Of a DNA stretch of 64,000 nt, positions 35,588-44,587 are shown piece by piece (the first letter of the stretch is position 1; every line of letters starts with the position of its first letter). Source of the DNA: Brotaphodocola sp003480315. GTDB lineage: Bacteria; Bacillota; Clostridia; Lachnospirales; Lachnospiraceae. The stretch lies in NCBI RefSeq assembly GCF_964246085.1, contig NZ_CAXTPD010000006.1. One strand, 5' to 3'. The translations under genes were made by a program, and so were the position numbers. The notes beneath the pieces were generated by a model, which was not told the DNA's origin, did not search any database, and saw nothing but the letters and a program-made list of their open reading frames with translations.

Positions 35588-36778
35588 ATGAGAATGAAAT
35601 ATAGGATACAGGAAAAATTGAAATTTTTAGCATTTGCTTTTTATCCAAAAACGACGTTGATTGCCTGTACAGTTTTATCAGCAATCATTATTGCGGTACT
35701 TGGAATTGTGATGGCAACGGTCCCACATGAATCGAATTGGTACAATATCGTATTTGCGTTGACTACAGGAGTGGTTAGTTCTTTTATTGTCTCGGTTGTA
35801 GTAGAACTAACCGGTAACTATAAGCATAACAGGTTAGCGTGGTATGAATTGCAGGATTATTATTCGACTGTTTTGAATTATGAAAGTCATAAACAGGTCA
35901 TGATGCGCCAGACTCCGCATCAGCGGGCAGAACAGAAGGCGTATGAAGAGTATATTGCGGCTGGAAGAATGGAAGAACTGGATGAAGATGATAAACCTAA
36001 GGATATTATTCAGATAATGTGGAAACAATTGCCTGAAATAATTCCTGTTTTCTCACAGACATTGAATGATAAAAAAGGATTTTTAAGTGATGCGGAAATT
36101 GAGGAATTAAAAATTATTCTTTCTGATTATCATGGGATTCAGTTGGTCATTCGGGAACGCATTTTAATGTCTCCGATGACATATGACGCCCTTAACCATC
36201 CGGACGAAGACAATTTAAAATCAATTTATCCATCGGATGTCATAAAAAACATGCCGGATTGGATAAGGAGATACTTATCCAGCGAAGAGAGTCAAAAAGC
36301 ATGTAAGATATACGAGGAGGCAATTCTTTCAGATCCATTTTTGCTTTCGCAGTTTATGAAAGACTATGATATATCACAGAGCGGACTTGAGAATTACCAG
36401 AATGATTTGGATAAATTGGAAGAAGAGGAATTAAGGGAGCTGGAAGAGATTGATTATGATGAACTGGATTTTTCAAAACCTGAGGATGAAGAAATTTCCC
36501 GGGCCCAAAATGAAAAATTTGATATCCAGATGGAATTGGAGCAAAGGCGCTGGGTGAGCGGACATTTAAGCAGATGCTGTAAAAATATATCTGAGAGCAT
36601 AGAAGTTCTCGAAAAAAGCATTCGAAAGAAACCTTATTATGGAATGATGATAAAACTCTATAATAATTCAGCAAGAGAACCAATAGATGATATCATGTCA
36701 ACAATGTCATATGAAAGTGAAAAAAAGCGATTGGATAAGAAGCTTGCTAAGCAAAAGGCATTTAAAAATAGAAAATGA
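35588..36778 (+). CDS. Two-TM protein with acidic cytoplasmic coiled coil, unknown function
   Basis: This 396-residue protein is not recognised. Two membrane helices occupy about residues 20-45 (LIACTVLSAIIIAVLGIVMA) and 52-72 (NIVFALTTGVVSSFIVSVVV). The remaining ~320 residues are charged and helical, with an acidic segment (LDKLEEEELRELEEIDYDEL) around residue 280. There is no enzymatic motif that I can see. Small N-terminal TM pairs with large cytoplasmic parts are common in membrane effectors of defence systems, and it follows the deaminase pair after 289 bases. Membership in that module is a guess. Confidence 0.6.
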   Translation: MRMKYRIQEKLKFLAFAFYPKTTLIACTVLSAIIIAVLGIVMATVPHESNWYNIVFALTTGVVSSFIVSVVVELTGNYKHNRLAWYELQDYYSTVLNYESHKQVMMRQTPHQRAEQKAYEEYIAAGRMEELDEDDKPKDIIQIMWKQLPEIIPVFSQTLNDKKGFLSDAEIEELKIILSDYHGIQLVIRERILMSPMTYDALNHPDEDNLKSIYPSDVIKNMPDWIRRYLSSEESQKACKIYEEAILSDPFLLSQFMKDYDISQSGLENYQNDLDKLEEEELRELEEIDYDELDFSKPEDEEISRAQNEKFDIQMELEQRRWVSGHLSRCCKNISESIEVLEKSIRKKPYYGMMIKLYNNSAREPIDDIMSTMSYESEKKRLDKKLAKQKAFKNRK

Positions 36779-36819
36779 AATACTTTTGGAAAAAAAGAAA
36801 AAGTGTTTAGGAAAAGAAG

Positions 36820-37934
36820 ATGAACTGTTTTATCTGTAATGAAACGTTAACAGAGATAAATGCCTCAGATGAACATATTATTTTAAATTCATTAGGCGGC
36901 CATCTGCATTCAAAAAATTTACTGTGCAAAAAGTGTAATGGCAAATTGGGAAATCAGACGCATGCAGCATTAGCAGAAACATTGAAATTTGCTGCGTCGC
37001 AGCTAAATGTGAAACGTTGTAGAGGGGAAAATCAGATTATTCGTACAAACGAGAAAGAGAAATATGATCTTGCGCCTGGATATAAGCCGGTATTGAAACA
37101 GCCAGAGACAAAGGTAGATAAACTGGCAGATGGGAAAGTAGAAATAAAGATAAATGCCAGAAATACACAGGAAACGAGAAAAATTTTAAAGTCATTGCAG
37201 AAGCAATATCCGGCACTTGATATTGAAAAAGCGATGATGAAAGCCCAGAGAACACAAACATTTTGTGGAAGTCCAATAAGGGTGACTCTTCCTTTTTATG
37301 AAAAAGGATATTCCCGTCAATCGCAAAGACAGCGGTTGAGTTTTATCTATTAAGAGGGGGGAACAGGGAAGAAATTAAGCATTTGATTCCATGGCTTCAG
37401 GGAAAAGAAGAGAAGAGGGCTTGTTGGTTTTATTATCCAGAGATTTCAGTTATACCATTTGATAAAAAAGAAATTTGTCATGTGATTTGCGTAGTTGGTG
37501 ATGCTGATAAGAAAATATTGTATGGATATGTAGACTTCTTTGGAATTCTTCAATGTCTGATTTTGTTAAATGATCAATATTCAGGGGGAAATTATTGTGA
37601 AAGTTATGTATACGATGTAAATGAAGTAAAAAAACTGGAAAAAAATCCCATTCTTTGTTTAGAACGTGATGAAATACAAAGGATTTTGCTTGGAAATGAA
37701 ATCTCCTGGGCTGATGGATTAAAGCAGCAATTGATTCTATTTCAACAAAAGTCAGGAGAAATTATAAAAGAACGAATTTTAAAAGATATGTGGAACCGTG
37801 TAATGGACAATTTTTTAAGAAAATATCCAGAAGATACTTTGCTATCAGAAGAAATGTTGGTGGAGATGGTGGATGAAATGGAAAAAGAAATTATTCCGTG
37901 GTATGTTAGCAGAATCTGTGAGGTGGATTTATAA
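36820..37934 (+). pseudogene. HNH endonuclease-like protein, frameshifted near 37301
   Basis: The frame from ATG 36820 starts MNCFICNETLTEINASDEHI and holds two C-x2-C pairs (CFIC and CKKC, residues ~3-40) with the D-E-H-I and N-x-K-x-G pattern of HNH_5-type nucleases. It stops at TAA 37351. A shifted frame is open from about 37302 (IFPSIAKTAVEFYLLRGGNR) to 37934 and reads like the natural continuation. Adding one A in the A5 run at 37301-37305 joins the two into about 371 residues, close to what I recall for this family. The downstream frame has only a TTG at 37383 as a possible start. Likely a pseudogene, or a sequencing error in the A run. Confidence 0.7.
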
Positions 37935-37968
37935 TAAAATTTAAAGGAAGTCTAGAGGAGGATAGCAT

Positions 37969-38172
37969 ATGAACCTGGCATGGATGAACAACGGATTTAT
38001 TTGCAAAGATTTGTATGCACCGTTCGTTCTGGATAAGGATACGGATTATCTTGATGATTTGAAAAAGAAATATAAGACTGTACTTAAGCAGGCAGGAGAT
38101 GCAGGAGCGGATGCTGAAAGTCTAAAGATACTCAAAAAGTTCAAAAATAAAATACTGGAAAAAGGAGTGTGA
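37969..38172 (+). CDS. Small protein of 67 residues, unknown
   Basis: The ATG at 37969 has a strong AGAGGAGGA site. The sequence (MNLAWMNNGFICKDLYAPFV at the start) is soluble and its second half is a Lys-rich helix (ESLKILKKFKNKILEKG). It stops abruptly after the helix, so it may be a truncated N-terminus of a longer protein. The stop lies six bases before the next ATG. Confidence 0.5.
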   Translation: MNLAWMNNGFICKDLYAPFVLDKDTDYLDDLKKKYKTVLKQAGDAGADAESLKILKKFKNKILEKGV

Positions 38173-38178
38173 CATAAA

Positions 38179-38562
38179 ATGAATTTATCAAAAATACATC
38201 ATATTGCAATCATCGTATCTGATTACGAAGCAGCTAAGGATTTCTATGTAAACAAACTGGGCTTCTCTGTCATCAGAGAAAACTATCGCCCGGAACGTAA
38301 AGACTGGAAGCTGGATCTGCGTGTCAATGAACACACAGAGCTGGAGATTTTCGCTGAGGAAAACCCGCCGAAACGTGTAAACCGCCCAGAGGCCTGTGGT
38401 CTGCGTCACCTTGCGTTCTGCGTGGATAGCGTGGAACAGACAGTGAATGAGCTGGCGGAGGTAGGAATTGAATGTGAGCCGATTCGGGTTGACGATTACA
38501 CCGGCAAGAAGATGACTTTCTTCCATGACCCGGATGGACTGCCGCTGGAGTTGCATGAGTAA
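38179..38562 (+). CDS. VOC-family metalloenzyme (SMU1112c/YaeR-like glyoxalase fold)
   Basis: This 127-residue protein is one complete vicinal-oxygen-chelate unit. It starts MNLSKIHHIAIIVSDYEAAK, with the metal-binding His in HHIAI, and continues with ELEIFAEENPPKRV, GLRHLAFCVDSVEQTV (second His) and FFHDPDGLPLELHE (Glu ligand). These match the SMU1112c/YaeR subgroup, related to glyoxalase I but of uncertain substrate. Codon use is GC-richer than that of its neighbours, which suggests a normal chromosomal gene caught within the island. Confidence 0.88.
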   Translation: MNLSKIHHIAIIVSDYEAAKDFYVNKLGFSVIRENYRPERKDWKLDLRVNEHTELEIFAEENPPKRVNRPEACGLRHLAFCVDSVEQTVNELAEVGIECEPIRVDDYTGKKMTFFHDPDGLPLELHE

Positions 38563-38564
38563 TT

Positions 38565-39422
38565 ATGGGAGAAAAGCGAGAGTACAAGCAAAGAAAACCC
38601 GGAGGCGGCCGGAAGAAGCTGAAGCTGGAGTATGATGCCGGAAAGAATCTGAAAGAGCAGATGGAAAGTGCTGTGGCGCTTTATGATTCTGAGATGTCCT
38701 TGCAGGCCATCGGTGATGCTCTGAACCTGAACCCTATCAAAGTAAGGAAGCTCCTCATCACGGCTGGTGTGTATGAATCGGATGTGGCGGAAAAGGTGCA
38801 GGACACTTTTGAAGAGTACCGAAAAACACAAGACTACAAAACTGCATTGCTATCAACCGCAACCGCCCTTGACCTTTCCAAAGCCTCCGTTACTTCGTAC
38901 CTGCCTTATCAGAAAGGTGTGTATTATCCAAGTACAGAGAATGAGAAAATCAGTGTTGGCGCAGAGCGGCAGCGGAGATATAGAGCGATAAAACTCTTAA
39001 AGAAGAATCCGTGTGAGGAAACACTCTGGAACTGTATCGTTGCGTTCCGTGGATATGAGTTCAAAACGATATCCGGGTTGCCATTTGCCTACCAGTTAAA
39101 AAAGGGCAGAGGAAATGAGTTTACCAAAGAGCTGTGGATAGACAGGAGGGAAAATAGCAAGAGCCTTGCATGGAGTTCCGTGCTTCTTGCATATAAGAAC
39201 ATTGAATGTATTGGTCAGGTCGTGGACAGACCCAAAGCACTGGGGGATATCCGGGGAATCTCCTATATCTATGGAATCTTCAATCGCTTTGAATTGATTA
39301 AGATGCCGGAAAAATTATCCAGATCAATCATGCGTGAAAAGTATGAGAGTGGCTTGATTCGGAATGAACATGAATTTAAGGAGGGGCTGAATAATGTGTT
39401 ATATAGTAGCGAAAGATCGTGA
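38565..39422 (+). CDS. Putative DNA-binding protein with helix-turn-helix segments
   Basis: This 285-residue basic protein begins two bases after the VOC stop. Residues 1-30 are rich in Lys and Arg (REYKQRKPGGGRKKLKLEYD). Two HTH-like stretches follow: MSLQAIGDALNLNPIKVRKL (~45-65) and a second around LDLSKASVTSYLP (~100-115). The C-terminal ~150 residues (FRGYEFKTISGLPFAYQLKK and later blocks) look like a globular domain also seen, as far as I recall, in clostridial mobile or accessory genes. Function is unknown. Confidence 0.6.
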   Translation: MGEKREYKQRKPGGGRKKLKLEYDAGKNLKEQMESAVALYDSEMSLQAIGDALNLNPIKVRKLLITAGVYESDVAEKVQDTFEEYRKTQDYKTALLSTATALDLSKASVTSYLPYQKGVYYPSTENEKISVGAERQRRYRAIKLLKKNPCEETLWNCIVAFRGYEFKTISGLPFAYQLKKGRGNEFTKELWIDRRENSKSLAWSSVLLAYKNIECIGQVVDRPKALGDIRGISYIYGIFNRFELIKMPEKLSRSIMREKYESGLIRNEHEFKEGLNNVLYSSERS

Positions 39423-39624
39423 TGCACATGGTTGTTTTGCTTTTAAAACAACTCATGGAAAGCATCTGGTAGAATTAAAGAGGGAACTGAATAAGGCGGT
39501 TGGGTATAAAGGAGTGCAGATTGTAACAATCAGCAGGCCAACAGCGTATGGCGAGTATGCACCTTATCGTTTTGTGGATACAGAGCAAGAGTTCCAGACA
39601 CTTGTAAAAGGACTTCGGCCATAA
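39394..39624 (+). CDS. Small conserved protein (DUF6718-like)
   Basis: This 76-residue protein starts MCYIVAKDRDAHGCFAFKTT and continues HGKHLVELKREL and TISRPTAYGEYAPYRFVDTE, which match, from memory, a small family widespread in Lachnospiraceae and labelled DUF6718. Its ATG lies inside the end of the previous gene and has AAGGAGGGG nine bases upstream, so the two are co-translated. Function is unknown. Confidence 0.75.
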   Translation: MCYIVAKDRDAHGCFAFKTTHGKHLVELKRELNKAVGYKGVQIVTISRPTAYGEYAPYRFVDTEQEFQTLVKGLRP

Positions 39625-39634
39625 AAATAATGCT

Positions 39635-39668
39635 GTGTGAACTCCAGAAGTTCACACGGTATTTTTTT
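39635..39668 (+). terminator. Rho-independent terminator
   Basis: GTGTGAACT and AGTTCACAC form a perfect 9-bp stem with a CCAGA loop, followed by GGTATTTTTTT. A second imperfect hairpin (39727-39757) follows without a T run. The rest of 39669-39872 shows nothing recognisable. Confidence 0.8.
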
Positions 39669-39872
39669 ATGGCTGATATATAGTTTATGACGGAAATAAA
39701 ATGAACTCCTGGACTTCAAAAAAGCCCTCGCTGTGTGATACACAGTGGGGGGCGTTGGTAAAAAGACTCCCAGATGACGTGTATAGTTAAATGCGTTTCA
39801 TGAAAAGGGGGAGATGCGAATGGGCTGAAATGCTCTGACGGATTTCGCTTGAATTCGTACATCTGATGAATT

Positions 39873-39922
39873 ATTATACTCGTAAGAAAGTAACTTACGA
39901 GTTAGTAACTCGCGAGTATAAT
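39873..39922. promoter_or_regulatory. Nested palindromes of ACTCG/CGAGT over the -10 of the ATPase gene
   Basis: An outer 10-bp inverted repeat (ATTATACTCG 39873-39882 with CGAGTATAAT 39913-39922) encloses ACTCGTAAG/CTTACGAGT, CGAGTTA-G-TAACTCG and the perfect palindrome ACTCGCGAGT (39908-39917). The right arm contains a TATAAT -10. This arrangement looks like multiple operator sites for one regulator, possibly the product of the following gene. Confidence 0.6.
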
Positions 39923-39939
39923 AAAATGGAGGTGGGCGA

Positions 39940-41337
39940 ATGAGTCAGTTTTATTGCCGTGAGAATGAGCTTAGAAAGCTGAATAAGCGATATGAAGGTG
40001 ATAAATTTGAATGCATCGTCATCTACGGAAGACGGCGAGTTGGTAAAACCGCCTTGATCAATGAGTTCTGTAAAGGGAAACCAACCATTTTTTTCTCGGC
40101 ACTCAATACGACGGGAAAGGAAAATCTGGAGGCGCTTTCAAAAGCAATCATGACTTTTGAGAGACCGGATATGGAATCTGCACCGGAATTTCGGTCATAT
40201 GATGCGGCCTTGGATGAGTTGACAGCACTTTCCAAGGAAAAATGAATGGTTTTTGTTATTGATGAGTACCCTTATCTGGTAAAGGCAAAACCGGCCATTT
40301 CAGCGATGTTGCAGCACATCATCGACCATAAGTGGACGGAATCCAAGATGTACCTGATTCTCTGCGGTTCTTCAATGAGCTTTATGGAAAGTCAGGTGCT
40401 TGGAAAAGAAAGCCCGCTGTATGGAAGAAGAACAGCTCAGTTTAAAATCGCACCGCTGGATTATAAGGAAACAGCAGTGTTCCATCCGAATCTGTCAGAT
40501 GAGGACAATTCGCTGATCTACGGCATCACAGGCGGTGTTCCGCATTATATCAACAAACTGGGTGTAAGAGACAGCGTAGATGAAGCGTTGCTTGACAATC
40601 TGTTTGACCGTTCCAGCTATCTTTATGAGGAGCCAGCCAATCTTCTCAAACAGGAACTGCGAGAGCCAGCCATTTATAATGCCATCATCAAGGCAATCGC
40701 TGAGGGGGCATCCCGCCTGAATAATATTACAATGAAGGTCGGAGAGGACAATTCGGTTGTCTCAAAATATCTGAAAACCCTGATTGACCTTGGCATTGCC
40801 AAAAAAGAGACTCCAATCACAGAGAAGCCTGGAAAGAAAACAATCTATCTGCTGGCAGATAACTTCTTCCGGTTCTGGTATCGCTTTGTCCCAGTCAATG
40901 TGAGTGCAATTGATTCTGGCAGAATTGCAAAGACCTATCCGCACGCCGTAAAACAGTATCTTCCCGACTATATGGGACTGATATTTAAAAAGATGTGTCA
41001 GGATTATCTGCTGTATTATGCCGACCAGCTCCCCATTGAGCTGAGTGAAATCGGTCAGTGGTGGGGAACTGATTCCAAGAAGAAAAAGCAGATACAGATT
41101 GATATTGTTGGAACTCCCGTAGAAGGAAAAGAGTATATCATCGGTTCCTGCAAGTATCGAAATGAAAAGATTGGTGTGGATGAGCTTGAGCTGATCAGGG
41201 ATTACGCATTGGTGTTCGGAAAAGGAAATAACTACCACTACTATATCTTTTCTAAAGGTAGATTTACGGACGGACTGCTTCAAGCACGGGAGCGAGGAGA
41301 AGTTCAACTGATCACTTTGGAGGATCTTTACGAGTAA
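39940..41337 (+). pseudogene. DUF234-type ATPase (archaeal-ATPase superfamily), interrupted by an in-frame TGA
   Basis: From ATG 39940 (AGGTG site) the gene encodes MSQFYCRENELRKLNKRYEG and Walker A YGRRRVGKTALINEF, then hits TGA at 40243-40245. The same frame resumes at ATG 40246 with Walker B FVIDEYPYL, LCGSSMSFMESQVLG, the winged-helix part (GASRLNNITMKVGEDNSVVS) and the C-terminal DUF234 region IDIVGTPVEGKEYIIGSCKY. Together they equal the normal ~465-residue protein, so one Arg- or Trp-type codon has probably become TGA. The split separates Walker A from Walker B, so neither half should hydrolyse ATP alone. The nuclease-like D...E-x-K motif has Ser in place of Glu (GSCK). Confidence 0.85.
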
Positions 41338-41481
41338 ACAATATTAAGAATATGAGATTCATGTAATGACGCAATTAAAATATCGTCATTCATCTGTATA
41401 ATTATGCCTTTTCGGTTGAGAATACAGGCCTGCACTGTTACAATTCCAGCATATTATCATAATTTTGTGAGGTGCTCGGTC

Positions 41482-41643
41482 ATGGAAAATATGAGGATGA
41501 TTCAGGAAAAACGGAAGAAAATGAGAAGTCAGCTGGAGGAAGCATACAGGCAGCAGGATGAAGAGAGGGTTGTGGATGTGGCAAAGGGCTTAAGCGCACT
41601 GGCCGGAGAAATCTTAAGAGGTCATGCAGACTCCGGCAGATAG
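41482..41643 (+). CDS. Small charged helical protein
   Basis: This is a 53-residue protein from ATG 41482, eight bases after GAGGTG. It is almost entirely one charged helix (MIQEKRKKMRSQLEEAYRQQ). Size and pattern recall Spo0E-like phosphatases, but the SQELD signature is absent, so it is left unnamed. It lies 34 bases ahead of the VanZ-like gene. Confidence 0.5.
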   Translation: MENMRMIQEKRKKMRSQLEEAYRQQDEERVVDVAKGLSALAGEILRGHADSGR

Positions 41644-41677
41644 AGCATGAGAGCTTGTGCTTCGATTGGAGAATAGA

Positions 41678-42247
41678 ATGTTTTTTGATGTTTTGCGTTG
41701 CATTATCATAGATTTTTTCCAGCCATTTTCCTATTTGCTGGTTATTTTCGCTGCGGGCGTGCTGGCAGCGGGATTTTTGCTGGGAATCCGGAGGGTGACA
41801 GGATGGAGGATCCGATTTCAGATTTCAGTAAATGGTCTGTGCCGGGTCCTTTTGCTGGTGTATCTGCTGGTTTTGCTGCAGACGGCTCTTTTTTCCCGGG
41901 AGCCGGGCAGCCGCTATTCCCTGGACCTTACCCTGTTTGAGACCTGGGGCCGCTCGGCGGTCAGCCGTGCATATTTTATCGAAAATATCCTGATGTACCT
42001 GCCTTTCGGAATCCTGGCGCCTGCCTGCTTTCGGAAACTGGAACGGCCCTGGGTCTGTGTGCTGACGGCATTTGCAAGCTCGGTGCTTCTGGAATGGATC
42101 CAGCTGCTTACCCATCGGGGGTATTGTCAGCTGGACGATGTGGTCACGAATACGGCGGGAGCGCTGGTGGGCTGGTGCCTCTGGCGGCTGCGTAAGCTTC
42201 CGTCCCGTGTAAAAAAAATCAGGAAACAGCATCGGGATTTTGGTTGA
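41678..42247 (+). CDS. VanZ-like family membrane protein
   Basis: This 189-residue protein starts at ATG 41678 (GGAG seven bases upstream; an in-frame GTG lies at 41657). It has four to five membrane helices and the VanZ pattern YFIENILMYLPFGILAPACF, followed by LLEWIQLLTHRGYCQLDDVV and NTAGALVGWCLWRL. The family includes a teicoplanin-resistance protein, but most members are of unknown function and may act at the cell envelope. Composition returns to the GC-rich host type here, marking the right edge of the accessory island. Confidence 0.85.
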   Translation: MFFDVLRCIIIDFFQPFSYLLVIFAAGVLAAGFLLGIRRVTGWRIRFQISVNGLCRVLLLVYLLVLLQTALFSREPGSRYSLDLTLFETWGRSAVSRAYFIENILMYLPFGILAPACFRKLERPWVCVLTAFASSVLLEWIQLLTHRGYCQLDDVVTNTAGALVGWCLWRLRKLPSRVKKIRKQHRDFG

Positions 42248-42272
42248 TTTTACGGCCGGTTTTTATTACAAT
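42244..42272 (+). promoter_or_regulatory. Promoter of luxS operon
   Basis: TTGATT (42244-42249) and TACAAT (42267-42272) are 17 bases apart, directly after the VanZ-like gene and 90 bases before luxS. Confidence 0.6.
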
Positions 42273-42362
42273 ACATATGTGCTTCTGTGCAGGGCAGATA
42301 TATCGTTTTCATCTGCGGGCATGGAGAATCTGCACTGAGAACAGGCATAAGGAGATTGCATC

Positions 42363-42845
42363 ATGGAGAAAATCACAAGTTTTACCATCAATCATTTAAA
42401 ACTTCTTCCGGGAATTTATGTATCCAGAAAGGACAAGGCCGGGGATGGCACCATCACGACCTTTGATATTCGCATGACCAGGCCAAATTTTGAACCGGTC
42501 ATGAACACCGCGGAGATTCATACAATAGAGCATCTGGCAGCTACGTTTCTGCGCAATCATGACGGAATTAAGGACCGCGTGATCTATTTTGGCCCAATGG
42601 GCTGCCGCACCGGCTTTTATCTTCTGCTGGCCGGCGATTATCAGTCCTGCGACATCGTTCCGCTTATGCGGGAAATGTTTGCGTTCATCCGTGATTTTGA
42701 GGGCGAGGTGCCGGGAGCCAGTGCAAGAGACTGCGGCAATTACCTCGATATGAACCTTTCCATGGCAAAGTGGCTTGCAGACCGCTTCCTGCGAGAGGTA
42801 ATGGACAACATTGATGACAGCAGGCTGACCTATCCGCAAGACTAA
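42363..42845 (+). CDS. luxS: S-ribosylhomocysteine lyase
   Basis: LuxS splits S-ribosylhomocysteine into homocysteine and the precursor of autoinducer-2. The 160-residue protein has the zinc motif H-T-I-E-H near residue 53 with its ASLEF-like helix (LAATFLRNH), the GPMGCRTGFYLLLAG block with the catalytic Cys, and the second Cys ligand in ASARDCGNYLDMNL. Length and order are standard. It is followed after 17 bases by an EAL-domain gene, so AI-2 production and cyclic-di-nucleotide turnover may be expressed together. Confidence 0.96.
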   Translation: MEKITSFTINHLKLLPGIYVSRKDKAGDGTITTFDIRMTRPNFEPVMNTAEIHTIEHLAATFLRNHDGIKDRVIYFGPMGCRTGFYLLLAGDYQSCDIVPLMREMFAFIRDFEGEVPGASARDCGNYLDMNLSMAKWLADRFLREVMDNIDDSRLTYPQD

Positions 42846-42862
42846 GAAAAGGCTGAGATCGA

Positions 42863-44587
42863 ATGAGAAAAGTAATACGCGGCATACCAAAGAAAACTAT
42901 CGAATATATCCTTCAGCTGTTCAGTCCGACCATGGATGATTATCCCTATGTGCTGGATCTGAAGGAGGATTCTTACCTCATATCTTCCACGGCGGTACAG
43001 CGTTTCCGGCTGCCTGCAGATCATTTTATTCACTCCCGGGAAATACACCGGCAGTTTGTATATCCGGAGGATCTGCCGGCTTTGTGGGCAGATCTGGACC
43101 GGATCCAGTCCGGTGAGAAGAGTGACCACAACATGGATTATCGCTGGCTGGACCGGCATGGAGATCCGGTCTGGATCAACTGCAGGGGGCTGGTGCTTTA
43201 TGAGCAGGATGGCTCCCCCAGGTATCTGATCGGATGCATCAATGAGATCGGCAAAAAGCAGAAGGCAGATAATGTAAGCGGCCTTCTGGGTGCAGGCGCA
43301 CTCTGGCAGTATGCCCAGGAATTTCCTGCTTTTCTTCCGGACGGCTTTGTCATGCGTCTGGGAATGGATGATCTGGGTGTGGTGAACAGCAGCTTTGGTA
43401 TGAATTTCGGAGATTACCTGTTAAAGGAAACTGCGGATTGTATCCAGCGGGTCATGGAGCCGGAGCAGAGGCTGTTCCGGCTGGTTTCGGACCAGTTTAT
43501 CATTGCTGACTTAAGCGGGCGGAACATCCGGGATGCAAAGCAGCTTTATGACCGGATCCGCACGGAGATCAGCAGCTGGGTGGAAGCACACCAGTATCAG
43601 ATATTGTTTACGGTATCGGCCGGGATCATCGGGACAGGAGGCCGTGCCAATGATTATGACCAGTTCCTCAAATATCTGGAGTTCGCCCTGAATAAAGCAA
43701 AACGGGCCGGAAAGAATGAGTCATACGTGTTCGCGGAGCACGATTATGAGGCCTGGAGGCGTCGCCAGAGGCTGGCAAAGCAGCTTTTATATGCGGTGAA
43801 CAACGGCTATGAGGGTTTTGAGGTTTATTATCAGCCGGTGATGAATGCCCCGGAGCATCACCTGGTCTCAGCTGAGGCACTGATGCGCTTTTACATTCCG
43901 GCTGAGGCAGTCAGTCCACATGACAGCAGTGAGAAGGAGCAGAGGATGGTTTCACCGGCGGAATTCATTCCGATCCTGGAGGAGAGCGGACTCATTATTC
44001 CGGCAGGACGGTGGCTGCTCCACAAAGCAGCTGCGGATTGCAAAAAATGGCAGAAGGATTGCCCTGGTATGCGGGTACAGGTGAATGTATCTTATGTCCA
44101 GGTTGCAAAGACCAACGTGCTGCGGGAAATCCGGGAGGCGCTGGAAGAATCCGGGCTTCCGGCGGAGTGCATGGGCGTTGAGCTGACAGAGAGCGGCTAT
44201 CTGGATCCGGGCGGGCATTTCCGGAAGGTATGGCAGGGCTTAAAGGCTCTTGGTGTGAAGGTGCTTCTGGATGATTTTGGAACCAGATATTCCAACTTCC
44301 ACTGCCTGGGAGACCTGACACCGAATGGACTTAAGATTGACCGGTCCTTCACCCGGAAAGCTCTGGCTGATTCCTATGAGTTCAATCTGCTGGCCCAGAT
44401 GATCCAGATGTCTAAGCGTCTTGGGATCTATGTATGCATTGAAGGGATTGAGACCCAAGAAGAGCTGGAGCGGATACTTATGCTGGAGCCGGACCGTATT
44501 CAGGGATATTATTTCAGCCGTCCGCTGCCGGAGGAATTGTTTCGCAAAAAGTTTATCAGACAAAAGGAGATGTCGGGCAATGCATGA
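42863..44587 (+). CDS. PAS-GGDEF(degenerate)-EAL cyclic-di-GMP protein
   Basis: This is a 574-residue cytoplasmic signalling protein. Residues ~30-130 form a PAS/PAC domain (MDYRWLDRHGDPVWINCRGL). The GGDEF-like domain (~140-300) has S-D-Q-F where G-G-D-E-F is expected (FRLVSDQFIIA), so it should not make c-di-GMP. The EAL domain (~310-565) keeps the key residues: AEALMRF, VELTESGYLDPG, LLDDFGTRYSNFHCLGDL, LKIDRSF, CIEGIETQEEL and QGYYFSRPLP. It is therefore a likely phosphodiesterase with a regulatory GGDEF remnant. Its stop overlaps the next start by eight bases. Confidence 0.88.
   Translation: MRKVIRGIPKKTIEYILQLFSPTMDDYPYVLDLKEDSYLISSTAVQRFRLPADHFIHSREIHRQFVYPEDLPALWADLDRIQSGEKSDHNMDYRWLDRHGDPVWINCRGLVLYEQDGSPRYLIGCINEIGKKQKADNVSGLLGAGALWQYAQEFPAFLPDGFVMRLGMDDLGVVNSSFGMNFGDYLLKETADCIQRVMEPEQRLFRLVSDQFIIADLSGRNIRDAKQLYDRIRTEISSWVEAHQYQILFTVSAGIIGTGGRANDYDQFLKYLEFALNKAKRAGKNESYVFAEHDYEAWRRRQRLAKQLLYAVNNGYEGFEVYYQPVMNAPEHHLVSAEALMRFYIPAEAVSPHDSSEKEQRMVSPAEFIPILEESGLIIPAGRWLLHKAAADCKKWQKDCPGMRVQVNVSYVQVAKTNVLREIREALEESGLPAECMGVELTESGYLDPGGHFRKVWQGLKALGVKVLLDDFGTRYSNFHCLGDLTPNGLKIDRSFTRKALADSYEFNLLAQMIQMSKRLGIYVCIEGIETQEELERILMLEPDRIQGYYFSRPLPEELFRKKFIRQKEMSGNA

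Noticed and set aside
41482..41643. Spo0E-like phosphatase
   Set aside because: Size and charge fit, but the S-Q-E-L-D signature is absent.
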